Notes: generated from the letters alone by a model not told the origin. A stretch of 40,014 nucleotides of DNA from Rubellimicrobium sp. (GCA_020852925.1 JADYZU010000083.1:1-40014), one strand, 5' to 3'. Positions 17,261 to 26,102 are shown, numbered from the stretch's first letter. Program-made: numbers and translations.

Positions 17261-18429
17261 GCCGCGCCTTCCTTGTCGTCATGGATTCGGTCGGCATCGG
17301 CGGGGCGCCGGACGCGGACAGCTACTTCAACGCAGGCGCGCCCGATACCGGCGCCAACACCCTGGGCCATATCGCGCAGGCGGTGGGGCTGGAGACGCCC
17401 GTGCTCGATTCGCTGGGCCTGCGCCGGGCGCTGAAGCTGGCCTCGGGCCTTGATCTGGGCGGGGCGGAGCCCGTCGGCGCCTGGGGTGCCGCCACCGAAG
17501 TGTCGCGCGGCAAGGACACGCCTTCGGGACACTGGGAGCTGGCCGGGGTGCCCGTGCCCTGGGACTGGACCTATTTCCCCAAGGCGGACCCCTGTTTCCC
17601 GCCCGATCTCGTGGCCGAGGTCTGTCGCCTCGCGGGGACGACGGGCATCCTTGGCAACCGCCATTCCTCGGGCACGCTCATCATCGAGGAGGAGGGGGCC
17701 GCGCATCTGCGGACCGGCTGGCCGATCTGCTATACCTCGGCCGACAGCGTGTTCCAGATCGCCGCGCATGAAGAGGTGTTCGGCCTCGACCGCCTGCTGC
17801 GCCTGTGCGCGGGGCTGGCCCCCACCCTTCATGCGATGCGCGTGGGCCGGGTGATCGCGCGGCCCTTCGTCGGCACGGCCGAGGGAGGCTTCACCCGCAC
17901 CGCGCACCGGCACGACTATGCCATCGCCCCGCCCGCGCCCACGCTGTGCGACGTGGTGCAGGGCGCCGGGCGACAGGTGCATGCGGTGGGCAAGATCGGC
18001 GACATCTTCTCGATGCGGGGCATCGACGACGTGGCCAAGGGCCGCGACCGCATGTTGATGGACCACCTCCACCGCCTGGCGCGCGAGGCCGGCGAGGGCA
18101 GCCTGACCTTTGCCAATTTCGTCGAATTCGACAGCGACTTCGGCCACCGCCGCGATCCGGCGGGCTATCGCGACCACCTGCACTGGTTCGACGCCGCCAT
18201 CGGCACACTGCTGTCGCTGCTGCGGGGCGGGGATCTTCTGGTCATCACCGCCGACCACGGCAACGATCCCACCTGGATCGGCACCGACCACACGCGCGAA
18301 CGGGTGCCGGTGCTGGTCCACGGCATCGGGCCGCGTGCGCTGGGGCATCTGGCCTTTGCCGATGTCGCGGCCTCGGTGGCAGCGCATCTGGGGGTGCCGC
18401 CGGTGGGGCCGGGCCGCTCGTTCATCTGA
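17257..18429 (+). CDS. deoB: Phosphopentomutase
   Basis: 390-residue Mn-dependent alkaline-phosphatase-superfamily enzyme interconverting (deoxy)ribose-1- and 5-phosphate. The first metal motif is VVMDSVGIGGAPDA (D10). The phosphorylated threonine is T88 in GKDTPSGHWE. The second metal cluster is FDSDFGHRRD and ITADHGNDPTW. The length matches the family. It starts within the deoA stop (ATGA) and is separated from upp by 96 bases with no strong stem. Confidence 0.96.
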   Translation: MSRAFLVVMDSVGIGGAPDADSYFNAGAPDTGANTLGHIAQAVGLETPVLDSLGLRRALKLASGLDLGGAEPVGAWGAATEVSRGKDTPSGHWELAGVPVPWDWTYFPKADPCFPPDLVAEVCRLAGTTGILGNRHSSGTLIIEEEGAAHLRTGWPICYTSADSVFQIAAHEEVFGLDRLLRLCAGLAPTLHAMRVGRVIARPFVGTAEGGFTRTAHRHDYAIAPPAPTLCDVVQGAGRQVHAVGKIGDIFSMRGIDDVAKGRDRMLMDHLHRLAREAGEGSLTFANFVEFDSDFGHRRDPAGYRDHLHWFDAAIGTLLSLLRGGDLLVITADHGNDPTWIGTDHTRERVPVLVHGIGPRALGHLAFADVAASVAAHLGVPPVGPGRSFI

Positions 18430-18525
18430 AGGAATGCCGGTCGGGATGCCGCACCGGGGGCTTGCGCGAGGCGCGCGCTTCTGCGACTGCCGCAGGAACG
18501 GGATCGCCTGCACGCGGAGGGGGCC

Positions 18526-19161
18526 ATGAGCGAAGCGAAACTGACGGTGGTGAACCACCCCCTTGTCCAGCACAAGCTCACGCTCATGCGCGAGAAGGAC
18601 ACATCGACCGCCTCGTTCCGCCGCCTGCTGCGCGAGATCAGCCATCTTCTTGCCTATGAGGTCACGCGCGAGATGCCGATGACCACCCGGCGCATCGACA
18701 CCCCCCTGTGCGAGATGGACGCCCCGGTGATCGAGGGCAAGAAACTGGCCCTCGTGTCGATCCTGCGGGCGGGGAACGGGCTTCTGGACGGGATCCTCGA
18801 CCTGATCCCGGCGGCGCGGGTGGGGTTCATCGGCCTTTACCGCGACCCGGCCACGCTCCAGCCGGTGCAATATTACTTCAAGGTTCCCTCCGAACTCGAG
18901 GATCGCATCACCATCGTCGTCGATCCGATGCTGGCCACCGGCAATTCGAGTGCGGCCGCCGTCGATCTGCTCAAGAAGGCGGGCGCGCGCGACATCCGTT
19001 TCCTGTGCCTGCTGGCCGCGCCCGAGGGGATCGCCCGGATGCAGGCGGCGCATCCCGATGTGCCGATCGTCACGGCGGCGGTGGACAGCCACCTCAATGA
19101 CCATGGATATATCGTGCCCGGACTAGGGGATGCGGGTGACCGCATGTTCGGCACGAAATAG
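18526..19161 (+). CDS. upp: Uracil phosphoribosyltransferase
   Basis: 211-residue enzyme making UMP from uracil and PRPP, using the uracil released by DeoA. Motifs are [16 protein letters not shown] at the N-terminus, [12 protein letters not shown] (79-90), the PRPP loop [15 protein letters not shown] (131-145) and the C-terminal [25 protein letters not shown] precedes the start. Last gene of the cdd-deoA-deoB-upp group; a cluster of dyads follows immediately. Confidence 0.97.
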   Translation: MSEAKLTVVNHPLVQHKLTLMREKDTSTASFRRLLREISHLLAYEVTREMPMTTRRIDTPLCEMDAPVIEGKKLALVSILRAGNGLLDGILDLIPAARVGFIGLYRDPATLQPVQYYFKVPSELEDRITIVVDPMLATGNSSAAAVDLLKKAGARDIRFLCLLAAPEGIARMQAAHPDVPIVTAAVDSHLNDHGYIVPGLGDAGDRMFGTK

Positions 19162-19211
19162 AGGGGTCTTCTCTTTACAGGCCCCTGTAATTGTTGCACT
19201 CTCGGGCAACA
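19162..19211. promoter_or_regulatory. Two dyads between upp and the SPOR-domain gene (operator or terminator)
   Basis: TTACAGG-cc-CCTGTAA (19175-19190) is a perfect 7-bp dyad, and TGTTGC-actctcgg-GCAACA (19192-19211) is a second, with 6-bp arms. An alternative stem AGGGG/CCCCT (19162-19186) competes with the first and could act as the upp terminator. The AT-rich arms and position, 17-53 bases before the next ATG, suggest a regulator-binding site or a leader structure for the downstream gene. No regulator can be named. Confidence 0.45.
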
Positions 19212-19227
19212 TTCTGCGGGGGATGTC

Positions 19228-20682
19228 ATGAATCGTTCACGCATTCGCATGGCGGCGGCCTTTGCCGCCATTGCCGTCGCCACACCGGGATTCGTCCTGG
19301 GTAGCGGCCTGCATGGCCCGGCGGAATTGCCGCCGCCCGGGTTCACCGGGATGCAGTATGTCGATAGTCAGGGCTGCGCCTTTGTGCGCGCCGGGATTTC
19401 GGGTTCGGTGGTCTGGGTGCCCCGGGTGAACCGCGACCGCAGCCAGATCTGCGGCCAGCCGCCCACCTTTGGCGGCGCGACCGCCACCGCCGTGGCAAGC
19501 GCGCCTGCCGCCCCCGCGCCGGTCACGCCCCCCGCGCCTGCGCCCGCCCGGGTCGAGCCGCCGGCCCGCCCCTCGGCCGGGGCGCCGATCGAAACCGTGG
19601 CCTCGCTGCGCACCACGCCCGCCCCCGTAGCCCCGGGCGCCCCTGCGGCGTCCGGTTCCGGGGCGCTGACGTTGGCGCAGGTCTGCGTCGGGCATTCCGG
19701 CGTGCTGCCGGGCTACCGCACCGCCTCGGGCGGGCCGGTGGTCTGTGCCGGCGGCCCGGCCCCCGCCGCCCCCCGGGTGGTCGAGGCGGCGGCGCCGGCG
19801 CCCTTGACCCTCGCGCAGGTCTGCGCGGGTCACAGCGGGCCGCTGCCGGGTTATGTGAACGCCCTCACCGGTCAGCCGGTCAGTTGCGGCGCCGCGCCCG
19901 CCAGCATTCCCGCCGCCATCGGTGCCGCGCCAGTCGCCGCGCCAGTCGCAGAGGCGGGGCAGGCGGCGACTCTCACGCTCGCGCAGGTCTGCGCGGGCCG
20001 CAGCGGCCCCCTGCCGGGCTATGTCGATGCGCGCACCGGGGCGGCCGTGGTCTGCGGACCGGCGCCTGCGCCCGCGCCCCTTCTGGCCGCGGCGGCGCCC
20101 TGCCCGCCGGGGGTGATCGGCGGGGTCGCCTATCGCTGTGGCGGAGCGCTGCGCGATCCGCTGTCCGCGGGCACGCTGTCGCTTGGCGGGGTGGCGCGCG
20201 CGGTCGGACAGGCGCCGGTGATGGCGCGCAATGCGATCCCGGCCTCGAACCCGGTGGCAGGCCCGCCGGTCACGGTGCCGGCGCCGGGCTATGTGTCGGT
20301 CTGGGACGATGGCCGCATCAACCCCGACCGTGGCCTGAATGGGGGCCTGAATGGAGGCGCCGCCCCGGCGATGGTCACGCGCGCGCCCGCGCCCGTGGTC
20401 GTGGCCCCGGCGCCCGAGGCCGCCGCTGTCCGCCCCGCCGCCGCCCCTGCTGCCGGGCACCGTTTCGTGCAGGTCGGCACCTATGGCGAGGCCGGCAATG
20501 CCAGCCGCGCCCTTGGCACCCTTCAGGCGATGGGGCTGCCCGCGACCTCGTGGCAGATCCAGAGCGGCGGGCGCAGCCTGACCGTGGTCGCCGCCGGACC
20601 GTTCGGCGATGCCGGGGCGCTGGGCGCCGCGCTGCAGGCAGCCCGGCAGGGCGGCTACGGCGACGCCTTCACCCGCAACTGA
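19228..20682 (+). CDS. SPOR-domain envelope protein with three internal repeats
   Basis: 484-residue exported protein. An N-terminal signal sequence (about 1-26) is followed by a Cys-containing domain ([22 protein letters not shown] ... SQICGQPP, roughly 31-80). A Pro/Ala-rich linker comes next, then three near-identical units of about 29 residues starting at 147, 193 and 249 (LTLAQVCxGxSGxLPGY ... VxCG). A second linker precedes the C-terminal SPOR domain (about 411-484, [19 protein letters not shown] onward). SPOR domains bind denuded peptidoglycan at the septum, so a role in cell division or cell-wall turnover is likely. The repeat units each carry two cysteines and are not a family I can name. 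GGGGGA precedes the ATG. Confidence 0.82.
   Translation: MNRSRIRMAAAFAAIAVATPGFVLGSGLHGPAELPPPGFTGMQYVDSQGCAFVRAGISGSVVWVPRVNRDRSQICGQPPTFGGATATAVASAPAAPAPVTPPAPAPARVEPPARPSAGAPIETVASLRTTPAPVAPGAPAASGSGALTLAQVCVGHSGVLPGYRTASGGPVVCAGGPAPAAPRVVEAAAPAPLTLAQVCAGHSGPLPGYVNALTGQPVSCGAAPASIPAAIGAAPVAAPVAEAGQAATLTLAQVCAGRSGPLPGYVDARTGAAVVCGPAPAPAPLLAAAAPCPPGVIGGVAYRCGGALRDPLSAGTLSLGGVARAVGQAPVMARNAIPASNPVAGPPVTVPAPGYVSVWDDGRINPDRGLNGGLNGGAAPAMVTRAPAPVVVAPAPEAAAVRPAAAPAAGHRFVQVGTYGEAGNASRALGTLQAMGLPATSWQIQSGGRSLTVVAAGPFGDAGALGAALQAARQGGYGDAFTRN
19666..20058 (+). repeat. Three in-frame protein repeats in the SPOR-domain gene
   Basis: Units start at 19666, 19804 and 19972, each encoding LTLAQVCxGxSGxLPGY followed by ten or so residues and a closing VxCG. 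The second and third are the most similar. The linkers between them are Ala/Pro-rich and vary in length (about 17 and 27 residues), so this is domain duplication rather than a simple DNA tandem repeat. Confidence 0.9.
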
Positions 20683-20718
20683 CGGGCCGGGCGCGGTTGA
20701 TCCCTCCGGACCGGCCCG
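20683..20718. terminator. Inverted repeat between convergent genes
   Basis: CGGGCCGG (20683-20690), directly after the SPOR-gene stop, pairs perfectly with CCGGCCCG (20711-20718) across a 20-base loop. It sits in the 50-base gap between two convergent genes and could serve both. The loop is long and there is no T-run. Confidence 0.35.
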
Positions 20719-20732
20719 CCCGCCCACCTGCC

Positions 20733-21761
20733 TCAGCCGGCGCAGATCGCCTGAAGGCTGATCCAGTCGGAATCGGTCATGACCGTGGTCCCGTCGCCCG
20801 TCTCTGCCGCGCGGGCGGGGATGTCCTGCCCTCGCGCCAGGGCCCAGGGGCCGATCGGCACCCCGGACGCGGCGAATGCGGGGACCAGTGCCGCCGCATC
20901 CGTCCCGCCGCCGTCGCCGTCTGCGCCGCCCTGACGCAAGAGGGCGGTGGCATGGGGGCCCAGATCGCGCGCGGGCAGGGTGCCGGTGCCGATCAGGGTC
21001 AGCGTCGCGCGGATCCCCGCACTGTCGAGCGCATCGGCCAACGGATCGCCCGCCCGCGCGCGCGCCATTGTGGCGACGACCTCGCCGGCGAACACCAGCG
21101 GGTCATCGGTCCCCGCCAGCGCCGCGCGCGGCACGACCAGGATGTTTCCCGGCAGCACCACCATCCCCCCCATGTCGCCCGGCAGCACCGCGATGGCCGG
21201 CCGCATGTCCGGCCCGTACAGCCGCGCCGCCAGCCGTTCGAGGGCGGCCACCCCGCCCGGTGCGCGGCAGGCGGCGCCGGTCTCGCGGCCCATCAGGCCC
21301 AGGATCGTGGCGCCGATCTCCTGCCGTGTCGCCTCGGGGACAAGGGCAAGCGCCTGCCGCCGCGCCGCCCCCGGCAGCCACAGCACCAGCCCGACCCCGA
21401 CCGCCCCCAGCACCGCCAGCACCGCGCCGCGCCGCAGGAAGCGGGGCCGCGGCTGGGCGGCGGCAATGGCGTGGCGGACCTTCTCGAACGCCTCGATCAT
21501 CAGCGGGTCGTCCAGTTCAAGAACCTCGCCCGCGTCGCCGTCCGGTCCGAACCGGGCCGGCATCTGCCCCGGGTTGAGGCGAATGACCGCCGGCAGCGAC
21601 CAATGCGCCAGCGGCAGGCCCGACGCCCGGGCAATCATCACCGTGGCCTCGCCCAGCGAAACCACGACCTCGGCCTGTTCCGCGCCGGGTGCGGGGCGCC
21701 AGTGCCCGATCGCCTCGAGCCGCTCGAACCGCCGCAATGCCGTCCTGCCGGTGTTGGTCAT
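20733..21761 (-). CDS. Membrane protein resembling an M48 metallopeptidase without its zinc motif
   Basis: 342-residue protein. The N-terminal about 95 residues form a small beta-rich domain (RFERLEAIGHWRPAPG ... VVVSLGEATVMI). One transmembrane segment (112-129) follows. The rest runs like the periplasmic or cytoplasmic domain of M48 (Ste24/HtpX-like) proteins: a helix with C165 and a CRAPGGVAALERLAARL segment, then VVLPGNILVVPRAAL (201-215), which corresponds to the family's ALPGG-IVV-RGLL strand. Where M48 enzymes have HExxH the sequence reads GEVVA (226-230), so no catalytic zinc site is present. I infer a degenerate, non-proteolytic member; this is based on pattern resemblance only. The start at MTNTGRTALRR was chosen because the upstream extension is Arg/Pro-rich noise. 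Confidence 0.55.
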   Translation of the reverse strand: MTNTGRTALRRFERLEAIGHWRPAPGAEQAEVVVSLGEATVMIARASGLPLAHWSLPAVIRLNPGQMPARFGPDGDAGEVLELDDPLMIEAFEKVRHAIAAAQPRPRFLRRGAVLAVLGAVGVGLVLWLPGAARRQALALVPEATRQEIGATILGLMGRETGAACRAPGGVAALERLAARLYGPDMRPAIAVLPGDMGGMVVLPGNILVVPRAALAGTDDPLVFAGEVVATMARARAGDPLADALDSAGIRATLTLIGTGTLPARDLGPHATALLRQGGADGDGGGTDAAALVPAFAASGVPIGPWALARGQDIPARAAETGDGTTVMTDSDWISLQAICAG

Positions 21762-21865
21762 GCCCGCGCGCGCGTCCCCGTGCGTTTCCGTGCCGGGGTT
21801 CCCGCGCCCCCGCCCGCGGCATCCTAGCGTCAGGGGCGGGGCAAGGACAGGCCCAAGCGGCCGCT

Positions 21866-24064
21866 TCAGGCGGCGCCGGACCGTTCCGCGCGGCCGTGGA
21901 AGGACTGCCCATGCTCGGCCATGCCGGTCAGAAGGGCGGGGGGCGCAAAGCGGGGGCCGTAACTCTCGGCCAGTTCCTCGGCCCGGGCGGCGGCATAGGG
22001 CGTGCCCAGCATGTCGAGCCACGAGAACGGCCCCCCCGACCAGGGCGCATAGCCCCAGCCCAGGATCGCGCCGACGTCGCCTTCGCGGATGTCGGTCAGC
22101 ACCCCTTCCTCAAGCGCACGCACCGCCTCGAGCGTCTGGATGAACATGAGCCGGTGCTGCACATCCAGAAGCGCGGGCTGCGCGCCGGCCACCGGGAACG
22201 CCTGCGCGAGGCCCTCCCACAGGCCCAGCCTTTCGCCCTTGTCGGAATAGGCATAAAAGCCCGCGCCGGCCTTGCGGCCCATCCGGCCCTTGTCGGCCAT
22301 CGCCTGAAGCACGGCATCGACCGCGCCATCGGGATAGGCCGCGCCCATGGCCGCGCGCGTGGCGCGCGCGATCCTCAGCCCCAGTTCGAGCGAGATCTCG
22401 TCCAGAAGCTGCAACGGCCCCAGCGGCATCCCCATCATCCGCGCGGCATTCTCGACCAGCGCGGGCGCCACCCCCTCGGCCAGCAGCCGCATCCCCTCGT
22501 TCAGATAGGGGATGATGCAGCGGTTGGCGTAGAAGAAGCGCGCGTCGTTCACGACGATCGGGGTCTTGCGGATCTGGCGCGCGAAGTCGAGCGCGCGCGC
22601 CACCGCCCGCTCGCCGGTCTGTTTGCCGCGGATGATCTCGACCAGGGCCATCTTCTCGACCGGCGAGAAGAAGTGGATGCCGATGAAATCCGCGGGCCGG
22701 TCAAAGGCGCCGGCCAGCCCGGTGATCGGCAGGGTCGAGGTGTTCGAGGCGAATACGCTGTCCGGCCCCAGATGGGCCATGGCCTTTCGCGTGACCTCGG
22801 CCTTCACGCCCGGATCCTCGAACACCGCCTCGATCACCAGATCCACGCCCCCGAGCGCCGCGAAATCGTCGGTCGCGGTGATGCGGGCAAGGGTGGCATC
22901 GCGCGCGTCGGCACTCATGCGCCCGCGCGCGACCGCTTTGGCCAGGTCCGCCTCGGCATGGCCCTTGCCGCGCTGCGCGGCCTCGGCGGTGGTATCGAGC
23001 AGGACAACCGCGATCCCCGCCTGTGCGGCGACATTGGCGATCCCCGCCCCCATCATCCCGGCGCCGATCACGCCCAGGCGGGCCACTTTCTGATCGGGCA
23101 GGGCAGGCCGGTTCGCCCCCTTCTCGAGCGCCTCCTTGTCGATGAAGAGCGACCGGATCATCGCGCTGGACGACGGGTTCATCAGCACATGCGTGAACCA
23201 GCGCGCCTCGATCCGGATGGCGGTGTCGAAGGGGACAAGCGCGCCCTCGTAGACCGCCGACAACAGCGCGCGCGGCGCCGGGAACGCGCCCATGGTGCGC
23301 CCCGCGACCATCGCCGAGGCCCCGACAAAGGTCATGTAGCCCGCCGGATGATAGGGCGCCCCGCCCGGAAAGCGGAAATCCTTGCGGTCCCATGGCTTCA
23401 CGATGTCGTCGGGTCTGGCCGCCAGCACCCAGGCCTTCGCGGCGGGCAGCAGGTCCTGGGGGGGCACCACCGCGTCGATCAGGCCGGCTTTCTGTGCGGC
23501 GTCGGGGGCGCTCAGCCTGCCCTCGAGCAGGAAGGGCGCCGCCGCCAGCACGCCGAGCTTGCGCGCCAGCCGCGTGGTGCCGCCGCCGCCGGGAAAGATG
23601 CCGACGTTGATCTCGGGCAGGCCGATCCGGGCCTTCGGGTTGTCGGCGGCAAAGATGCGATGCGTGGCCAGCGGCAGTTCCAGCCCGATCCCGAGCGCGG
23701 TCCCGGGCAGCGCCGCCGCGATCGGCTTGCCCCCTTTCAGCGTCTTCGGATCCATACCGGCTCGCTCGATCCGGCGCAGGACGGCATGCATCCCCATGAC
23801 CCCCTCGAACAGGCCGCGCGCCGGATCGTCACCCGCCGCGTCGCGCATCCCGGCGATGATGTTCAGATCCATCCCGCCCGCGAACGACTCCTTGCCCGAG
23901 GTGATGACGATGCCCTTCACGGCATCGTCGGCCAGGGCCCCGGCCACGAGGGCGTCGAGTTCGGCAAAGCCCTGGAGGCTCATCACGTTCATTGACCGCC
24001 CCGGCACGTCCCAGGTGATGACGGCCACGCCGTCGGCGTCGGTCTGCATGGTGAAATCGGTCAT
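21866..24064 (-). CDS. fadJ: Multifunctional fatty-acid oxidation protein (enoyl-CoA hydratase/3-hydroxyacyl-CoA dehydrogenase)
   Basis: 732-residue fusion catalysing two steps of beta-oxidation in the cytoplasm. The N-terminal crotonase half has the oxyanion segment FAGGMDLN (61-68), GTALGIGLELPLA (121-133) and LPEINVGIFPGGGGT (149-163). The C-terminal half has the NAD-binding GAGMMGAG (334-341), ASNTSTLPI and the catalytic HFFSPVEKM (His464), then the 3HCDH C-terminal domains. GGAGGAGA about 8 bases before the ATG fixes the start. It is closer to the FadJ/alphaproteobacterial FadB-like type than to E. coli FadB. The partner thiolase is encoded about 550 bases upstream on the same strand, with a small opposite-strand gene between. 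Confidence 0.93.
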   Translation of the reverse strand: MTDFTMQTDADGVAVITWDVPGRSMNVMSLQGFAELDALVAGALADDAVKGIVITSGKESFAGGMDLNIIAGMRDAAGDDPARGLFEGVMGMHAVLRRIERAGMDPKTLKGGKPIAAALPGTALGIGLELPLATHRIFAADNPKARIGLPEINVGIFPGGGGTTRLARKLGVLAAAPFLLEGRLSAPDAAQKAGLIDAVVPPQDLLPAAKAWVLAARPDDIVKPWDRKDFRFPGGAPYHPAGYMTFVGASAMVAGRTMGAFPAPRALLSAVYEGALVPFDTAIRIEARWFTHVLMNPSSSAMIRSLFIDKEALEKGANRPALPDQKVARLGVIGAGMMGAGIANVAAQAGIAVVLLDTTAEAAQRGKGHAEADLAKAVARGRMSADARDATLARITATDDFAALGGVDLVIEAVFEDPGVKAEVTRKAMAHLGPDSVFASNTSTLPITGLAGAFDRPADFIGIHFFSPVEKMALVEIIRGKQTGERAVARALDFARQIRKTPIVVNDARFFYANRCIIPYLNEGMRLLAEGVAPALVENAARMMGMPLGPLQLLDEISLELGLRIARATRAAMGAAYPDGAVDAVLQAMADKGRMGRKAGAGFYAYSDKGERLGLWEGLAQAFPVAGAQPALLDVQHRLMFIQTLEAVRALEEGVLTDIREGDVGAILGWGYAPWSGGPFSWLDMLGTPYAAARAEELAESYGPRFAPPALLTGMAEHGQSFHGRAERSGAA

Positions 24065-24162
24065 GTCGCTGGTCTCCTCCCACTGTCGGGCCCGCAGAAA
24101 GGCCGCGCCCCTGCGGCCGGAAAGGTGTATGATGTCCCGCATCTCGGACAGGAGCGACGATC

Positions 24163-24579
24163 ATGAAACGGATGTATCGTGTGGCGTTCGTCCTTGCGGG
24201 TCTTGCAGGTCCGGCCGCAGCACAGGACTTTGACGGGGTGTGGCTTGCGCAGCAGAACCAGGCCAACGGAACCGGCAGCTACGAACTTGTGCTCAGCGGC
24301 GGCTCGTATGCGCTGACGGCGACACTGGTGACGCCCGAGGGCTACACCTACCAGAGCTACCAGTCGGGCGCAGTCGAACTCTACCCGCCCGATACGCTGC
24401 GACTCGTGGTGCTCGACTGGTCGCCGCGCGAATATCTTGGCCAGCCGATGTCGATGCCACCCAATTCCAACCTGCGGGTGGCGTCCTATGACGGCAACTG
24501 GCTCACACTCGTGGACAATGTCTGCGCGATGTCGGCCCCGCTGGAAACCTGCGCCTCGACCTACCGGCGCCTCCGCTAG
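24163..24579 (+). CDS. Small secreted protein of unknown function
   Basis: Not recognised. 138 residues with a clear signal peptide (MKRMYRVAFVLAGLAGPAAAQ, cleavage after about residue 20) and GGAG 8 bases before the ATG. The mature part starts DFDGVWLAQQNQANGTGSYEL and alternates short beta-type stretches rich in Tyr, Ser and Thr. Two cysteines near the end (NVCAMSAPLETCAST) probably form a disulfide. A lipocalin-like or other small beta-barrel fold is possible but only a guess. It reads opposite to the flanking beta-oxidation genes, from the region also upstream of fadJ, and so has a separate promoter. Confidence 0.75.
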   Translation: MKRMYRVAFVLAGLAGPAAAQDFDGVWLAQQNQANGTGSYELVLSGGSYALTATLVTPEGYTYQSYQSGAVELYPPDTLRLVVLDWSPREYLGQPMSMPPNSNLRVASYDGNWLTLVDNVCAMSAPLETCASTYRRLR

Positions 24580-24617
24580 CGAGACCCCATGCAACAAGGA
24601 GGGGGGGAGGGCGGCCA

Positions 24618-25826
24618 TCACAGCCGCTCGATGATGGTGGCCGCGCCCATGCCCGAGGCGACACAGAGCGTGGCAAGGCCGGTGCCCTTGCCGGTGCGTT
24701 CGAGTTCGTCAAGCAGCGTGCCGAGGATCATCGCCCCCGTGGCGCCAAGGGGATGGCCCATGGCGATTGCCCCGCCGTTCACGTTCACACGCCCGGCGTC
24801 CACGCCGAAGGCCTGCATGAAGCGCAGCACGACGGCGGCAAAGGCCTCGTTCACCTCGAAAAGGTCGATGTCGGTGATGGACATGCCGGCCTCGCGCAGG
24901 ATCTTCTCGGTCACGGGGACCGGGCCGGTCAGCATGATCGTCGGCTCGGTCCCGATCTTGGCGGTGGCGCGGATGCGCGCGCGCGGGCGCAGGCCCATGG
25001 CCTGCCCCCATTCGCGCGACCCGATCAGCAGGGCGGCGGCGCCATCGACGATGCCCGAGGAATTGCCGGCATGGTGCACGTGCTCGATCCGTTCGAGATG
25101 CGGATACCGCAGCAGGGCCACCCTGTCGAAGCCGGGCATCACCTCGCCCATGGCCTTGAAGGCGGGTTCGAGCCGGGCCAGCGCCGCCATGTCGGTGCCG
25201 GGGCGCATGTATTCGTCGCGGTCAAGCAGGACGAGGCCGTTCACGTCGCGCACCGGGATGACCGAACGGGCAAAACGCCCCTCTGCCCAGGCAAGGGCGG
25301 CGCGCCGCTGGCTCTCGACGGCGAGGGCGTCGACCTGCGCGCGCGAGAAGCCGTATGCGGTGGCGATGAGATCGGCGGCGATGCCCTGGGGGACGAAATG
25401 CGTCTCCATCGCCACCGCCGGATCGACGGCCACGGCGGCGCCGTCGCTGCTCATGGGGACGCGGCTCATCATCTCGACCCCGCCGGCGACATAGGCGCCG
25501 CCCGCGCCCTTCACCTGATTCGCGGCAAGGTTCACCGCCTCGAGGCCAGAGGCGCAGAAGCGGTTGATCGAGAGGCCGGGAATCGACTGGTCGAGCGACG
25601 AGGCCAGGACCGCGGTGCGGGCGATGCAACCGCCCTGCTCGCCGATCTGGGTGACGGTGCCCCAGATCACGTCCTCGATCGCGTGACCGGCAAGGCCGTT
25701 GCGCGCGGCGATCGCGTCGAGCACGCCCGCCGAGACATGGACCGCGGTGGCCTCGTGCAATGCCCCATCGGCGCGGCCCCGCCCGCGCGGGGTGCGGATC
25801 GCATCATAGATATAGGCTTCGGACAT
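24618..25826 (-). CDS. fadA: Acetyl-CoA C-acyltransferase (3-ketoacyl-CoA thiolase)
   Basis: 402-residue thiolase completing the beta-oxidation cycle. The nucleophilic cysteine is C91 in INRFCASG, the acid/base pair is H358 in AMGHPLGATG and C388 in TLCVASGMGAA, and VNEAF is also present. The start at MSEAYIYDAIRTPRG has GGAGG just upstream and fits the family. It lies in the same direction as the acyl-CoA dehydrogenase and MerR genes and upstream of fadJ. A 356-base gap carrying two copies of the dispersed repeat separates it from the dehydrogenase. It may also serve other acyl-CoA pathways. Confidence 0.93.
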   Translation of the reverse strand: MSEAYIYDAIRTPRGRGRADGALHEATAVHVSAGVLDAIAARNGLAGHAIEDVIWGTVTQIGEQGGCIARTAVLASSLDQSIPGLSINRFCASGLEAVNLAANQVKGAGGAYVAGGVEMMSRVPMSSDGAAVAVDPAVAMETHFVPQGIAADLIATAYGFSRAQVDALAVESQRRAALAWAEGRFARSVIPVRDVNGLVLLDRDEYMRPGTDMAALARLEPAFKAMGEVMPGFDRVALLRYPHLERIEHVHHAGNSSGIVDGAAALLIGSREWGQAMGLRPRARIRATAKIGTEPTIMLTGPVPVTEKILREAGMSITDIDLFEVNEAFAAVVLRFMQAFGVDAGRVNVNGGAIAMGHPLGATGAMILGTLLDELERTGKGTGLATLCVASGMGAATIIERL

Positions 25827-25854
25827 CCTCTGACCTCCCTGCCCCGGCCGGGGC

Positions 25855-25905
25855 GGGGGGCTGTCTGCCCCCCGCACCCCCCGAGGGTATTTCGGCAAAG
25901 ATGAA
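25855..25905 (-). repeat. Dispersed REP-like repeat, copy C
   Basis: Read on the minus strand: the head TTCATCTTTGCCGAAATACC starts at 25905 (G in place of C at the one variable position), followed by the stem GGGGGGC-agaca-GCCCCCC down to 25855. It ends about 30 bases before the fadA start, within its mRNA leader. Confidence 0.82.
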
Positions 25906-26043
25906 GAAGGAATTCTTAACCTTCTTCGGCGAAAACGGTCCTGCGGTACAGGCTGGGGAGCCGATGACCGCCAAAGGTGAAGAGGCATCGCTTCTTCGGG
26001 CGGGCGTCGCCGCGGCTGCGAGAGACCAGAGCGGCGCCCGCCT

Positions 26044-26102
26044 TTCATCTTTGCCCAAATACCCTGGGGTGAGGCGCGGCACGCGCCGAGGGGCGAAGCC
26101 CC
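26044..26102 (+). repeat. Dispersed REP-like repeat, copy D
   Basis: The head TTCATCTTTGCCCAAATACC is followed by GGCGCG-gca-CGCGCC (26073-26087) and GGGGC-gaa-GCCCC (26090-26102). It has the same two-stem layout as copy A, with different stem sequences. Confidence 0.83.

Noticed and set aside
19666-20058. RTX or peptidase-type repeats in the SPOR protein
   Set aside because: The units lack the GGxGxD nonapeptide and any catalytic motif; they are Cys-paired and of unknown class.
21689-23995. A 768-residue plus-strand open frame opposite fadJ
   Set aside because: Antisense shadow with no recognisable motif; fadJ carries all family signatures and a good ribosome site.
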